Shown: positions 35,804 through 46,683 of the stretch, piece after piece | Layout: every line of letters starts with the position of its first letter | Numbering within the stretch: the first letter of the stretch is position 1 | Assembly (NCBI GenBank): GCA_019359235.1 | Contig: JAHHHT010000044.1 | Coordinates: 1 to 59,970, forward strand | DNA from: Oscillatoria princeps RMCB-10 | GTDB taxonomy: Bacteria; Cyanobacteriota; Cyanobacteriia; Cyanobacteriales; Oscillatoriaceae | Direction: 5' to 3' | DNA length: 59,970 nucleotides | Translations under genes and position numbers: made by a program | Notes under the pieces: model-generated | The model's input: only the letters and a program-made list of their open reading frames with translations | Told to the model about the DNA's origin: nothing | Database searches by the model: none

Positions 35804-37254
35804 CTAGACTGCAGCTGGTAAAGGAACTGCAGCTGCCGGTGGGCGAAGAACCGCAGGGATGGAGTAGGGCTCACTGAAATCCGCAGTTTTAAGCAATTTG
35901 TGTTTCACGAGAAAGTCAGCTTTTTCCCAGCTCACTTCTTCGAGCGCCTCAATCTCTTCACACAGTTCATCGAGTATCCACGACTGAATTCTGCCCCGCT
36001 CTCGCGCTTCTGAATAGGGGATGCGGTGAAAGGCTAGCATGGAATAATTGGGGATAAAATCGTTGGAATATATTTCGGAAAGAGCTAGCTCTACCTTTTT
36101 CTTTAGCAAGAATTTCGGATCGGCTACCCGGTCGCGCAGCTCTATATAATTCTCAAGGGAAAGGTCGGCAATCGCGTCAGTATTGACTTTTCTCAGTTTT
36201 TGGAATTCCGGAAAGACTTTTTTCCAGTTCGTTCCATATTTCCCCACACACTCATCCAGATAGGCGCAATCCTCCAAGGCGCAATTCATCCCTTGCCCGT
36301 GAAACGGGACAATGGCGTGAGCTGCATCTCCTAATAAGAGGGCCTTGTCCCTCACATGCCAGGGGTCGCATTTTATGGTGATTAAGGAACCGGCACTCTT
36401 GGAAAAATACTTTTCTACTAAAGCCGGCATGAGCGGCACAGCATCCGGAAATTGTCTTTGGAAGAACTCAGTAACTTCCCTTTCCGAGTTCCAGCTTTCA
36501 AAACTGTCCTCTCCGTAAAAAGGAGCAAATAAAATGGCAGTAAAGCTTCCATCTAAGTTGGGAAACCCGCACAGCATATACTGCCCGCGCGGCCAAATAT
36601 GCAGGGCATTTTTGTCTAGCAAGAACTCTCCACTGTTGCCGGCAGAGATGGTTAGCTCTTTGTAGCCATGATGTAAGTAAGACTGGGAAAAATTAAAGCC
36701 CCGCTCTTTCAGCATGGACATTCGCAGAGCGGAAGCCGAGCCATCTGTTCCGATGACTGGACTTGCCTTCAGCGCTGTTTGCTGGCCATTCGTTTCGTCG
36801 CGCAACTTCAATTCGCCAGTCTCAAAATCCATCCCCGCACACTGCTGGTTGAAGTGGATTTTGACAGTTTCGTATTTTTCAGCTTCATTCATTAAAGCTA
36901 TGTTGAACTGGTTTCTGGCAATAGAATAAAGCACTTCGCTATTTTTTATGCCATAGGGCTGAAATGCTAGCTCCCCAGTCAGGGAGTGCATCATTCTCCC
37001 CTTCAGGGGGATGGCTGCTTTCATCACTTCTTCACACAGCCCAATTTGTTTGAGTACATATATTCCCCGCGCCGAAAGAGTTAAATTAATAGAGCGCCCC
37101 CCAACGTCACTTTTCGCATGTCAGGTCGGCGCTCATATATATCCACTTTAAAGCCCCTTTTGGCAAGATAAATAGCTAAAACGCAACCGGCTAAGCCGGC
37201 ACCTATTAAGGTGATTCTGTCTGTTGAGTGGGGTGGGTATTTGATTTGATACAT
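35804..37254 (-). pseudogene. kmo: Kynurenine 3-monooxygenase gene, frameshifted
   Basis: The ATG at 37254 opens the FAD-binding start of an aromatic hydroxylase: [20 protein letters not shown] (GxGxxG Rossmann motif) and [15 protein letters not shown]. Within a run of six Gs (37097-37102 on the opposite strand) the frame shifts. The next frame continues [20 protein letters not shown] and is then open to 35804. It includes RNQFNIALMNEAE, LLGDAAHAIVPFHGQGMNCA (the second FAD motif) and a C-terminal part like kynurenine monooxygenase. The enzyme turns L-kynurenine into 3-hydroxykynurenine, a precursor in some peptide antibiotics, which fits its place before an NRPS gene. One base gained or lost in the G-run would restore the frame; assembly error or slippage cannot be excluded. 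The last ~15 residues (PPAAAVPLPAA) are low-complexity. Confidence 0.82.
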
Positions 37255-38483
37255 CGTGGCAACCTTTAGTAAATAATTTTACTGGCTTGGGCTTTTAACC
37301 AGCCTTCTGGTAAATTTTCAGCGGGTTGACACTGCGAGTGCCTGCGTCAAGGTTTTTTGGGCCTCCGCCACAGACTGATTATTTAAACCGCTCAAAATAA
37401 CGAGATGAGCGGGCAGCAGCGCTATAAAACAACTAAATTTTCCCCGGCCAAGCCCAGCCGCCAATAAATCCCGATTTTTTGAGTTATATTACCGCAGCGA
37501 ACCCGACTGAAAAGTCGTTTCTTTTTGAGGTAAGCTCCTTTGGGAGCGGCTTCGACTGTTGTATCTGCACCACTCATACTTTACAAGGAAGGACAGGCTG
37601 CTTTTCCAGAATCTGCTCTGCTTAAAGGTCTATAATTCATAAGCTACCTGCCTTTAATCAATAGTCTAACCGCAGGAACTGAGGCTGTGTTGCCACTTTG
37701 GCAGAAATTTTTTGTGGGAATAAGAAGAGATCAGGGGCCTTACCCTGCTCTAAAAGGACGGAAACGTTGGTTTTCCAGCAAATCCTCATACTTAGAAGAA
37801 CTTCTACCTGAGGGGCTAAATATCTGAAACCCCTATCCGGCAAACGTTTGACAGCTTTTTGGCCCCTCAGCCACAGACAGGATGTTTTCCACAATTAACC
37901 GGAGGCCATCATTTTCCGCTCGCGATTGAGAAAACCTGGAATTTTGTGAGGTTACTTAAAAATATAAAATATTTTGTAATTTTAGTTAACAATCTGGATT
38001 TAGCCCGACTTAAGCGGTTTTAAATTCTTGCCAAGAATTGCTTGTGGCGGGACTGGGTTATTATAAAAAAGTTAAAAAATTTATATTTTTGGGTGAGTTA
38101 TGTTAGCGCAGGTACAATTTTTGTAAGGTTTGGCATTTCCAGAAATGTTTTGTTACTAAGAATACAAAATGCGGTCAGGTTTTACAGAGGCGGGAGGCGC
38201 TGCGATTTGCAGTTTTGCATGCTGTAGCGGGACGGGCAGCGCCACAGATGCCGGATGGAACCGATGGAGCACAAGGAGAGAGGGAGAGCCTCTGGGAGCT
38301 AGAGGCTAGAGACTGTGGGCTGGGGGCTGCTGAAGCTCCTTTTTCACCAGTCCAGCCCCCCTGATCCCCAGTCCATTCTTCCGTCTTGCTTCTTCGGTGT
38401 TCCTCCCACACAGGCAGTCGGCAGCTCGCCAGAGTAGAGTGAAGATACTGCAAACAAAGCCTCTAATGGGATAGTCTGACTTT
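37255..38483. other. Long intergenic region
   Basis: No supported gene. It contains the probable promoter of the monooxygenase-NRPS locus (leftward) and a strongly A/T-rich stretch at 37930-38170. An open frame at 37658-37894 has no domain or ribosome-binding site and is not called. Confidence 0.45.
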
Positions 38484-38945
38484 ATGACGCTATGGGAAAG
38501 GGCAATGAAACAACTCGGAAAGCAGCCACGCCGCTACAAATTTTTCTTTCTCAATCCCTACAAGGACGTGCGGTTCTCATACTGCCCCAAGTGCCAAGGC
38601 AAGACTAAGCTGCGCAAGGTGCCTCTCGCGATCCAGATGCAGCCGGTGCAACTGGTGGCGGTGAACAAGTCGTGCCGCTACTGCCCCGCCTGCGACTTGC
38701 TGATTGCCCATCAGGATGAGGTGGAGGAGCAACTGGCCTCCAAAAGTGGCCCGCGCCCACAGGCTTTGATTGGCAATAGCTACTTAATTATGGGCACGAT
38801 GGAGCGGGCTGACTGGCAGCGCAGCTGCACCGAACCGATGACGCCGGCGCAACTCCAGGAGTGCCTGTACGGCTTCAAGCAGGTCTTAAAGTTCGAGCCC
38901 AGCAAGTGGATAAAATTAAACGTGGAGTGGAAGCTCACAGATTGA
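38484..38945 (+). CDS. Small protein with zinc-ribbon-like Cys motifs
   Basis: The 153-residue product has a basic N-terminus (KQLGKQPRRYKFFFLNPYKD) followed by two Cys pairs: FSYCPKCQGKTKLRKVPL and KSCRYCPACDLLIAH. Two CxxC knuckles about 35 residues apart, with Lys/Arg around them, suggest a small zinc-binding protein that may bind nucleic acid. The C-terminal half is less distinctive. An alternative start at 38505 (MKQLGKQ) has a purine-rich sequence very close before it. I do not recognise a named family. The gene stands alone. Confidence 0.65.
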   Translation: MTLWERAMKQLGKQPRRYKFFFLNPYKDVRFSYCPKCQGKTKLRKVPLAIQMQPVQLVAVNKSCRYCPACDLLIAHQDEVEEQLASKSGPRPQALIGNSYLIMGTMERADWQRSCTEPMTPAQLQECLYGFKQVLKFEPSKWIKLNVEWKLTD

Positions 38946-39104
38946 TATCCAATCCAATCGATCTCCTAATAAAATGGGGGGGGCAGGATGGATTGGCAGC
39001 GCTATCGGCCAGAGGGCCAGCTGCAATAAGGGCTGGATACCGGAAGCGTTCCAGCACCGAATGCAGTTGCCGCCTCGATTAGAGCCGAGAGCCCGGATCA
39101 AGCC

Positions 39105-39443
39105 TCAGGGGGGACTTTCCGGCGTTTCTGGGGCAGCAGCGCCCTCCGACTGTGCGGTGAAATTCACCAACAGGGACCGCAGCGGCTTGCGAGGAATATA
39201 CGGCCAGCCACTCTCGGCTTCAACATCCTTCAGCAGCGCGTAGAGCGCCTGACGGCTATCCGGCAAAGACTCTTGAAACAAACCGTCGCGAATCTCTTGA
39301 TGCAAAGCCTCTAGGGCCCGCAGCAAGGCTAAAATGGCCATACTGTCCCCTTTACAGCTTTGGGCCAAAGCGCGGATGTCAGTGGCAAGGGCTTGCAACT
39401 CCAACTGCAACTGTCCTGACTCCAATTTTGCGCCACTGTTCAT
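39105..39443 (-). CDS. Conserved cyanobacterial-type protein of unknown function
   Basis: From the ATG at 39443 the product has 112 residues; GAGAAGG lies 9 bases upstream, which supports this start over in-frame ATGs at 39452 and 39494. The sequence is largely helical: LQLELQALATDIRALAQSCK, MAILALLRALEALHQEIRDG, LFQESLPDSRQALYALLKDV and GWPYIPRKPLRSLLVNF. There is no catalytic signature, membrane segment or known domain that I recognise. It stands back-to-back with ccsA, on the opposite strand, with about 240 bp between the two starts. Confidence 0.65.
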   Translation of the reverse strand: MNSGAKLESGQLQLELQALATDIRALAQSCKGDSMAILALLRALEALHQEIRDGLFQESLPDSRQALYALLKDVEAESGWPYIPRKPLRSLLVNFTAQSEGAAAPETPESPP

Positions 39444-39681
39444 GCTGTCCATCCTTCTCAATTCAGTCAAAATAAATTTAGCGCGGGCTTCCATGCGGTA
39501 CGCCTGTCCGGCGTCTCGTACTAGCCGAAAACTCTTATTCTCGCAGATTTACCGGTGCCCTGGCAGTGCGGTTCGGGTTCCCTGTGTCGGGCAGGGCATT
39601 GCAGTCCCAAGAATGGATAGGATAGATGGGGATCGGACTCGATAGCTCGATCCCGAACCAAACAGCTGGGGAGAACACTCT

Positions 39682-40746
39682 ATGGATTTAGTCGCACTGC
39701 AAAACGGGTTGGACAACATCTCGTTTGCTGTCCTATTCGTGACCATGTTGATTTACTGGGGAGGAGCAGCCTTTCCTGAAATTCCCTACCTGCCGGCCAT
39801 CGGCACAGCGGGAATGGCCAGCGCCAACCTCGGCATTGCCGCCTTGCTGGGCGCTCGCTGGATAGAAGCTGGCTACTTCCCCTTGAGCAACCTGTATGAA
39901 TCCCTATTTTTCTTGACCTGGGGGATTACCGCCGTCCATCTGATTGCCGAAAATATGAGCCGCAGCCGGCTGGTGGGCGTCGCCACCGCCCCAGTCGCGA
40001 TGGGCATCACCGCTTTCGCCGCCCTCACTTTACCCTCGGAAATGCAGTCGGCTGCCCCTCTGGTTCCCGCCCTCAAATCCAACTGGCTGATGATGCACGT
40101 CAGTGTTATGATGCTCAGCTATGCCGCTCTCATGGTTGGCTCGCTGCTGGCGATTGCATTCCTCGTCGTCACTCGCGGCCAAAACGTCGAACTCCGGGGC
40201 AGTTCCACCGGCACCGGCGGATATCGCCACCTGAGCAACGGCAGTGGCCACTACCAGCTGCAGCGCAACAGCGACCCGCTCGAACCAGTCGAACCTCTCT
40301 CGCACTTGCCGGCACCCAGTCTGGCTGATAGCAATGGCGGCGTCAAAACCGCAGTCCTCGATCGGGTGCTAGCTCAACCGGCAGCCCCAGCGGGGATGCC
40401 GGTTGCCCCCCTTTCCCCCCTGCGCCTCAGCATCGCCGAAACTCTCGACAACATCAGCTACCGCACCATCGGGTTGGGATTCCCCCTCCTGACGATTGGC
40501 ATTATTGCCGGTGCTGTCTGGGCCAATGAAGCTTGGGGCTCTTACTGGAGCTGGGACCCCAAAGAAACCTGGGCCCTAATTACCTGGCTGGTGTTCGCCG
40601 CCTACCTCCACGCTCGCATCACCAAAGGCTGGCAAGGGCGCAAGCCAGCAATTCTAGCCGCCACCGGCTTTGCCGTCGTCTGGATTTGCTATCTCGGCGT
40701 CAATCTTTTAGGCAAGGGTTTGCACTCCTACGGCTGGTTTTTCTAA
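39682..40746 (+). CDS. ccsA: Cytochrome c biogenesis protein CcsA (System II)
   Basis: The 354-residue integral membrane protein has about eight hydrophobic segments, including [19 protein letters not shown] and [19 protein letters not shown]. It carries the Trp-rich heme-handling motif [18 protein letters not shown] near residue 290, and conserved His residues ([25 protein letters not shown]). With Ccs1 it forms the System II synthase that carries heme across the thylakoid or plasma membrane and attaches it to apocytochromes such as cytochrome f and c6. A ~75-residue hydrophilic insertion at ~170-245 ([18 protein letters not shown]) lies in the position where length varies in cyanobacteria. 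The start ATG follows GGGGAGAACACTCT, with GGGGAG at a suitable distance. Confidence 0.92.
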   Translation: MDLVALQNGLDNISFAVLFVTMLIYWGGAAFPEIPYLPAIGTAGMASANLGIAALLGARWIEAGYFPLSNLYESLFFLTWGITAVHLIAENMSRSRLVGVATAPVAMGITAFAALTLPSEMQSAAPLVPALKSNWLMMHVSVMMLSYAALMVGSLLAIAFLVVTRGQNVELRGSSTGTGGYRHLSNGSGHYQLQRNSDPLEPVEPLSHLPAPSLADSNGGVKTAVLDRVLAQPAAPAGMPVAPLSPLRLSIAETLDNISYRTIGLGFPLLTIGIIAGAVWANEAWGSYWSWDPKETWALITWLVFAAYLHARITKGWQGRKPAILAATGFAVVWICYLGVNLLGKGLHSYGWFF

Positions 40747-41078
40747 AACCTTCCGTCTATTTACTTACTCCTCAATTCAACGTCTCACTCACCTGCGGGC
40801 ACGACACTGTCCTGGGGTGCATCTCAGTTTTTCGCGCGGCACACAACCCCACCCCCCGGCCCCCCCAAGCAAAGGCGGCTATGCGGAACAGTCAGTAAAT
40901 TATTCCGCCAGAATCCTTCCGGGGAGGGAGTTACAGGGGCTCAGGAGCCCCTGAACGGGTTATATTTTGCCTGCGTGGAGATGCTCCCAGTGTCGTGCCC
41001 TTTACAGTTGCCCGCTCTCCAATCGGGCGCGGTAGCTCAGTTTTGATAAACCTATAAATTCTGGCGTCAGACATTAGT
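40747..41078. other. Intergenic region with a hairpin
   Basis: No gene is seen. CAGGGGCTC-AG-GAGCCCCTG at 40934-40953 is a perfect 9-bp hairpin without a T-run, so it is a palindrome rather than a classical terminator. A GGTAGCTCAG at 41031 recalls a tRNA D-arm but no tRNA fold follows. Confidence 0.5.
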
Positions 41079-41426
41079 ATGAACAGTGGATTTGAGCCGA
41101 TGGACTGCGAAGAGGCAGTTTTGTCTCTAGAAGATTCTAAACAGCGAGTCTTAATTTACGATCCGATGTTCAAAGCCGCTAAATTGCTCCTAGAAATGCG
41201 GTCGCGAGTTATAGACATTTACAGTCACCACTGGCAAGAAGAATCGGCACAACCCAAGAAAAGATGGCTTTCTGATGGTGTGAGATGCGAACTCCTAAAA
41301 CCTGGAGGCCGGTGGCAAAGCGGCAAAATTAGAATGCGAATCTGCCTGGAGTTTTGCCCTGATGAACCTGTCTCGCCGCTAGATAACATCCCCCAGCAAA
41401 TGAAAGAAGCTGACGCCGAGCGCTGA
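41079..41426 (+). CDS. KGK-domain protein
   Basis: The 115-residue protein contains the cyanobacterial KGK-domain pattern: RWLSDGVRCELLKPGGRWQ, SGKIRMRICLEFCPDEP and SPLDNIPQQM. The Lys-Gly-Lys that names the family is Ser-Gly-Lys here. The N-terminal half is acidic and then helical (FKAAKLLLEMRSRVID). The domain has no known biochemical role and is nearly restricted to cyanobacteria, often in multiple copies per genome. No operon partners are close by, and a family-2 MITE-like element lies 67 bp downstream. Confidence 0.8.
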   Translation: MNSGFEPMDCEEAVLSLEDSKQRVLIYDPMFKAAKLLLEMRSRVIDIYSHHWQEESAQPKKRWLSDGVRCELLKPGGRWQSGKIRMRICLEFCPDEPVSPLDNIPQQMKEADAER

Positions 41427-41492
41427 GTGAATCAACTTCAGAATTTGCCTTCTCACCGGCTAGATCCTCCTATTTTTGCTATGTAGCGGTTC

Positions 41493-41589
41493 TATAGCGT
41501 TTCTCATCCTTTGTGAGGTACTGAGAAACCCGGTTTCTTAAAGAAACCGGGTTTCCCGGCCTTAGTTCATCCAACTGAGAAACGCTATA
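41493..41589. mobile_element. MITE-like element, family 2, compact copy
   Basis: TATAGCGTTTCTCA at the left end and TGAGAAACGCTATA at the right end are perfect 14-bp inverted repeats. Inside is the same 31-bp perfect palindrome (41525-41555) as at 14991-15021. Length 97 bp, no coding capacity. It is the clearest copy of the family. Confidence 0.72.
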
Positions 41590-41907
41590 AATGATTTGTG
41601 ATCCCTCTGGGTCACAGAAACCCGGGCTCTCAAACAAACCGGGTTTCTCCGCTCTCACAACTCAAATATAAACGCTATATTTGTTCGTCTTTCCGCCTCT
41701 CCAGACGCGCAACTGCTGCAGTTAAAGCGGACATAAATCAACTGAACTTCAAGAAACCAGGTTTCTTAAAGAAACCTGGGTTATGGCCATTTTTCGCTGA
41801 ACCAGGTACGCCTGTCGAGGCTCAACCCCCGGCTAGCGGCTAAGAGCTGATTTATAAAGTAATTGTTAATACGGAAGGGGCCAGAAACCGGGAATCTTGC
41901 TGTAGTT

Positions 41908-41970
41908 GTAGGGGCGGGTTCACCCGAGATGTCTGCGGTCAGCCTTGATTCTTTGTAAACCCGCCCCTAC
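41908..41970. repeat. GTAGGGGCGGGTT...AACCCGCCCCTAC interspersed repeat
   Basis: 63 bp with 13-bp perfect inverted ends. A relative lies inside the thioesterase remnant at 28773-28833. The whole region 41427-42494 is dense in such palindromes (AAACCCGGTTTCTT types at 41617-41650, 41752-41790 and 42065-42140) and holds no convincing gene before 42495. Confidence 0.75.
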
Positions 41971-42027
41971 TTCCGGCAACCGCTGTACAGGAAAGCAGGT
42001 TTCTTGTGGCTTGACTTTTTCTTTATA

Positions 42028-42165
42028 AGAGACTGTTTCTAAAGAATTGTTAAGGCCGCCAGGGGGTGAGAAACCGGGTTTCTTTTGCTGGGTCAAGTGA
42101 TATGTAATTGCCCACCAAGAAACCCGGTTTCTGGCGACTTCACTTTTCTTTATAAACAGTCTCTA
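42028..42165. mobile_element. MITE-like element, family 3
   Basis: The left end AGAGACTGTTTCTAAAG and the right end CTTTATAAACAGTCTCT are inverted repeats with one mismatch over 17 bp. The 138-bp element is non-coding and includes AAACCGGGTTTCTT palindromes. Only this copy was found in the window. Confidence 0.55.
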
Positions 42166-42494
42166 AATGAGTTCTGATTTCAAAGGCACAAACTGTAAAA
42201 CCGGCTTGAGAAACCAGCAAGCCAACAATTTCTATCAGCAACGGGAGTGCCGCCCTTGAAGAAAGCTGAGAGAGCGAGCAATGAGGCGGAGTTCGAGGAA
42301 AATAAGGCGGCGCTATACTTAAACGGTAATGTCCAACCGCCCGAGAGCGAGTGGGCTGTCAGCCTGTCGCAAGCTATCACCACAAAGGTGACGGCTTTCT
42401 GGGGCTGCGGCAGAGATCACTGCCACAGCTGGGCAGATAATGGTCACTCAAACGGAAACGAAAGACTTTTGCGCCGCAACAGACGGAACAAATT

Positions 42495-45242
42495 ATGGAA
42501 CCTGAGTTGATTAACGACTCGACTGTCTCAGAAGATAGCAACTTATCGGATAATACCAGCAGTCCGGCTGGGGCGACGAGCGCTGAGGATCAGGGTGCAT
42601 CCACAACCGCCACCGATAGCAGCGCCTCGGATACCCCTCAAGGCGGCGCAGCGGATGACACCCCCACCGGCTCGACGGGCGACGGTGACACCACCGGCGG
42701 CGGGGATAACACCTCTGAGGATACCCTTGCCGGCAGCGCATCGGATGACACCTTCACCGGCACTGCTGGCGATGATGACACCAAGGGTGGCGCAGGCAAT
42801 GATGTTTTAACCGGCAATGCCGGCAACGACACCCTCGACGGGGGTGAGGGCGACGATACTCTCAGCGGGGATGCCGGTGACGACACCCTGGTTGGCGGTG
42901 ATGGCACAGATGCTGTCTCCTATTTAAATGCTAAAGCCGGCATTACCTTAGACTTGAGTGCCGGCACAGCCACTGGCGAGGGCGCAGACAGCCTCTCTGG
43001 GATTGAAGCTGTCGCGGGTTCAGCCTTTGATGACAGCCTCACCGGCGGCGCAGACAATCAGCTTTTGTCCGGAAATGCCGGCAGTGACGCCCTCGACGCG
43101 GGTGAGGGCGACGATACTCTCAGCGGGGATGCCGGTGATGACACCCTGGTTGGCGGTGCAGGCACAGATACTGTCTCCTATTTAAATGCTAAAGCCGGCA
43201 TCACCTTAGACTTGAGTGCCGGCACAGCCACCGGCGAGGGCGCAGACAGCCTCTCTGGGATTGAAGCCGTCGCGGGTTCAGCCTTCGATGACAGCCTCAC
43301 CGGCACTGCCGGCAATAACGCCCTGTCTGGCGGAGACGGGGATGACACCCTTTCTGGCGGCGGGGGTAATGACACCCTGCTTGGCGGATTGGGAAACGAT
43401 CTCTATCAGATAAACACCAAAGCAGCAGCGGGAAGTCAGATTCAAGATCAAGGTGGCAGCAATACCCTCGACTTCGGCGATGACACTCTTTCTGTAAACC
43501 TGACTCAAGGAGTTATCGGAGTCGCGCGACAAGGCACAACGCTGGTTATCGATCTCAACGCTGACGGTACAGCTTCCCTGGCTCAAGACCTGGCCATCTT
43601 AAATTTCTTCGCCGCCGGGGATACGATTGCCGGTGCCGGCTTTGTCGAAACGGTGGGGAACCTTACCGGAAATGAGATTCTCGCCGCAATCCCCGCACCG
43701 CCTTCCGAGACACCTTCTCAAACGCCTTCCGAGACGCCTTCCGAGACGCCTTCCGAGACGCCTTCCGAGACGCCTTCCGAGACGCCTTCCGAGACGCCTT
43801 CCGAGACGCCTTCCGAGACGCCTTCCGAGACGCCTTCCGAGACGCCTTCCGAGACGCCGTCTCAGACACCTTCGGAAACACCTTCTCAAACGCCTTCTCA
43901 AACGCCTTCCGAGACACCTTCGGAAACGCCTTCTCAAACGCCTTCTCAAACGCCTTCCGAGACACCTTCGGAAACACCTTCGGAAACACCTTCCGATACG
44001 CCGCTGTCACCGCCTTCCCAGACGGGTTCCGCGACACCTTCTGAAACGCCTTCCGCGACACCTTCTCAAACGCCTTCCGCGACACCTTCCCCGACACCTT
44101 CTCAAACGCCTTCCGCGACACCTTCTCAAACGCCTTCCGCGACACCTTCTCCAACACCTTCCGAGACACCGGCACCAACGCCAACTCCGCCGTTGGGCAC
44201 TCCTGTCAGTGACATCATCATCGACACGATCGAGAATGACTTTCTCACCGGCGGACTGGGAAATGATTCTATATTTGCCTCACTGGGAGACGACTTCATC
44301 GATGGTGGGAACGGCGACGACACCCTAACCGGCGGTTTGGGAAATGACACCCTGATCGGTGGCATCGGCAATCACATCCTTATAGGCAACGAAGGCGCAG
44401 ATATCCTGACTGGCGGTGCCGGCAACGATCGCCTCTACGGCAATCAAGGCGCTGACATCCTTGATGGCGGACTGGGCAACGACACCTGCCAGGGGGGCAA
44501 GGAAGCTGATGCGGTGAGTGGCAATCTTGGGGACGATATCCTGACTGGCGACAGCGGACTAGACACTCTCACCGGCGGCGACGGTGCGGACTTGGTGTTT
44601 GGCAATCAAGGGGATGACGTGCTCGACGGGGGCAATGGCAGCGATACCGTCCTCGGCGGCAAGGAAAATGACACTCTCGCCGGTGGCACTGGGGAAGATA
44701 TCCTCAATGGGAATCTGGACAGTGACTTGCTTGATGGCGGTGACGGCGCGGACACTCTCAACGGCAATCAAGGCAGCGACACCCTCAATGGCGGCACCGG
44801 CAGCGATACCGTCCTCGGCGGTAAGGACGATGATTTCCTCGCCGGTGGCAGCGGTTCTGACGAGGTTCGGGGCAATTTTGGCAACGACACCATTTCCGGC
44901 GTGGATGCAGCCGGTGCGGCACCCGGACAAGGAGAAATAGACACCCTCGGCGGCGGTCAAGGAATTGACTGGTTCATTTTGGGAGACAGCAGCAAGGTGT
45001 ATTATGATGGGGACGGTTTCGGCGGGATGGCCCTGATTCTCAACTTCAATCCGGGTGAAGACATCATCCAGCTTAAGGGGCCAAAGGAAAACTACTTTCT
45101 AGTGCTGGCTGACGCCGGTCTTGGCGCTGTTCGCACAGACATCTATCTCGACAAGCCCGCTGACGGGCCGGACGAGCTGATCGCTCAGCTGCAAGGTGTT
45201 TCCGAGCTGAGTCTTGACAGTCCCTATTTCATTTTCCTTTAA
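42495..45242 (+). CDS. RTX-type Ca-binding repeat protein with long SETP linker
   Basis: The 915-residue acidic protein has a Ser/Thr/Asp-rich N-terminus (~1-90) and a first block of hemolysin-type nonapeptide repeats (GGxGxDxLxG, ~92-308). A ~90-residue module ([18 protein letters not shown]...[15 protein letters not shown]) comes next, then a ~155-residue linker made of [12 protein letters not shown] tetrapeptides (~402-558). A second RTX block (~575-802) and a C-terminal domain ([20 protein letters not shown]) complete it. RTX repeats bind Ca and fold outside the cell; with no N-terminal signal, type I secretion is expected, though no transporter genes are in the window. The C-terminal domain is shared with the protease at 46919. 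No enzymatic domain is seen, so it may be a structural surface or matrix protein. The ATG lacks a good Shine-Dalgarno. Confidence 0.85.
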   Translation: MEPELINDSTVSEDSNLSDNTSSPAGATSAEDQGASTTATDSSASDTPQGGAADDTPTGSTGDGDTTGGGDNTSEDTLAGSASDDTFTGTAGDDDTKGGAGNDVLTGNAGNDTLDGGEGDDTLSGDAGDDTLVGGDGTDAVSYLNAKAGITLDLSAGTATGEGADSLSGIEAVAGSAFDDSLTGGADNQLLSGNAGSDALDAGEGDDTLSGDAGDDTLVGGAGTDTVSYLNAKAGITLDLSAGTATGEGADSLSGIEAVAGSAFDDSLTGTAGNNALSGGDGDDTLSGGGGNDTLLGGLGNDLYQINTKAAAGSQIQDQGGSNTLDFGDDTLSVNLTQGVIGVARQGTTLVIDLNADGTASLAQDLAILNFFAAGDTIAGAGFVETVGNLTGNEILAAIPAPPSETPSQTPSETPSETPSETPSETPSETPSETPSETPSETPSETPSETPSETPSQTPSETPSQTPSQTPSETPSETPSQTPSQTPSETPSETPSETPSDTPLSPPSQTGSATPSETPSATPSQTPSATPSPTPSQTPSATPSQTPSATPSPTPSETPAPTPTPPLGTPVSDIIIDTIENDFLTGGLGNDSIFASLGDDFIDGGNGDDTLTGGLGNDTLIGGIGNHILIGNEGADILTGGAGNDRLYGNQGADILDGGLGNDTCQGGKEADAVSGNLGDDILTGDSGLDTLTGGDGADLVFGNQGDDVLDGGNGSDTVLGGKENDTLAGGTGEDILNGNLDSDLLDGGDGADTLNGNQGSDTLNGGTGSDTVLGGKDDDFLAGGSGSDEVRGNFGNDTISGVDAAGAAPGQGEIDTLGGGQGIDWFILGDSSKVYYDGDGFGGMALILNFNPGEDIIQLKGPKENYFLVLADAGLGAVRTDIYLDKPADGPDELIAQLQGVSELSLDSPYFIFL
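42843..43358. repeat. 258-bp near-perfect tandem duplication inside the RTX gene
   Basis: The segment starting at 42843 is repeated from 43101 with very few changes. It encodes 86 residues: one RTX stretch plus a [20 protein letters not shown] module. The period is a multiple of three, so the frame is kept. Confidence 0.8.
43701..44172. repeat. 12-bp minisatellite encoding SETP-type tetrapeptides
   Basis: A 12-bp unit (CCTTCCGAGACG) is repeated about 12 times without change at 43728-43860 and then in degenerate forms (TCTCAAACG, GCGACACCT) to 44172. It codes for a Ser/Thr/Pro/Glu linker in the RTX protein. Slippage here changes only linker length. Confidence 0.9.
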
Positions 45243-46683
45243 GGGGGGGTTGAGAAATGGGTTTGAAGGCGGGAATGCTGAACCGCCGCCTGTAAGGTGC
45301 CCCAGGAAGAAGGAGAGAGAAAATTGGGGGAGTAGCAAAAGTCTGCTGTGACGGGGATGGCTTTGGCAAACTGCGATTGCCGGCGACAATTTAGCATGCG
45401 GATGTCACCCTTGCTCTCTGGCTGTCGAATAGGACAGGCGTCCCGCCTGTCCTGTAGCTGCCACCGGCGTATTTCTACCAAGCTTTTCTCTCTCCTTTTC
45501 CCCTCTCCCCGCTCGGGATACCGTGGAAATGCGGAAGACCTGTACTGGTTGGTGGGAGCGCTTTGTCTCGAATCCTGACTAGCCCCAGACAGATATTTAT
45601 CTGGACAATTGCCCGCTGCCGGCACGCACGGAACTGTCTCGAATCTCATTCTTGACGGTTCGCACTTCAATTTCACAGAAGGAAGTGTAATAGAAAGGCC
45701 GGTGAATTGCCAGGAATTAATTTTTACTCTTTTCTTCTCCTATCCCACTCTTTGCCATTATTTTCAACGACTTACCAGCAAGATGAGCGCCGTAATTTTC
45801 AGGCTAATAACTGATAGCTTTAGCTTCAGCCCGCACCGGGAGCGGGCACAGGCAGGACGCCTGTGCTAGACCAAGCCCGGTGAGGCTGCCGGCAGTTTGA
45901 TCTCATTCCTTTCCACCCCCGCGCTTTGCTACAGCGGTCGAACCGGCTGGCGTGCGAGCGATTTAGACCCGCCCCTAGCCGTGGAAATTCAGCTTCCCTC
46001 ACCCGACTTGATAGGATCTTACTCCCTAAAGCAGAGGAATTGTTAATCTTTCTACTCTGTCAGCGGCGCTAAAAGCCCACGGCCAAAAGTCTACGGTACT
46101 CCCCCTCCAACAATTACGCAAATCAGATGCAACCGCAATTGATAGAAGTGTCTTGTCTGGGCTTCCGCAAACAGCAAATATTTATTTTTTTTATAGCCCG
46201 ATTCAAAGCTTGTAAACAAAATTAATATAAAAAAGCGAATCCGTGGGAACTTTTTTTATAAAAATCAGTCTAATTTAAATTTTATTCGATAAAGTGGAGT
46301 GAAGCCCTCGTAAATAGGCGGCAAAGAGTGGCAATAATTTTTGACGGGCTGTCTCTTGGAATGTCGGGAACAAAAAAGCTACAGTAACAGACAATTTGAG
46401 GCATCTACTCCTGACGGCTAAACATGATATGATTCGGCGCTCGCGCTCTCCTTTGAAAGGAGGGCGCACACAACCTGTAAAAAACGCGCTCGACTCCCCT
46501 CTCCTGGCTTGTGGGAGAGCGGACAGGTTGAGCCCGGGCAGAATCAGCTTAGATTCAGCTTAGAACGCCGAACTTTTCATACAAGCGACCCTCCTTGAAT
46601 CATCGCCGTTAGAGCTGGGGCCTCTGTCTGGAGACAGAGGTAAGGTTGCGTTTTGCGATCAAAGCGTCAGTTTGGCGCTCTTG
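45243..46683. other. Intergenic region before the S8 protease gene
   Basis: No gene is supported. It contains palindromes of the form GGACAGGCG-TCC-CGCCTGTCC (45434-45454) and CACAGGC-AGGAC-GCCTGTG (around 45848). From about 46350 it starts to match the region upstream of the second protease gene (55095 onward), so the last part belongs to the duplicated segment. Confidence 0.55.

Noticed and set aside
37658-37894. 78-codon leftward frame
   Set aside because: No domain and no ribosome-binding site; codon use is not gene-like.
41025-41080. tRNA-like GGTAGCTCAG
   Set aside because: No anticodon or T-arm follows and no cloverleaf can be drawn.
42247-42510. 87-codon frame overlapping the start of the RTX gene
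   Set aside because: No similarity to a known protein, overlaps the RTX start in another frame, and no ribosome-binding site.
43701-44172. CRISPR-like regular repetition
   Set aside because: Units are 12 bp, head to tail, coding, with no spacers.
43627-44328. 233-codon frame with an Arg/Leu/Pro repeat overlapping the RTX gene
   Set aside because: It is the out-of-frame reading of the SETP minisatellite; the RTX frame explains the sequence better.
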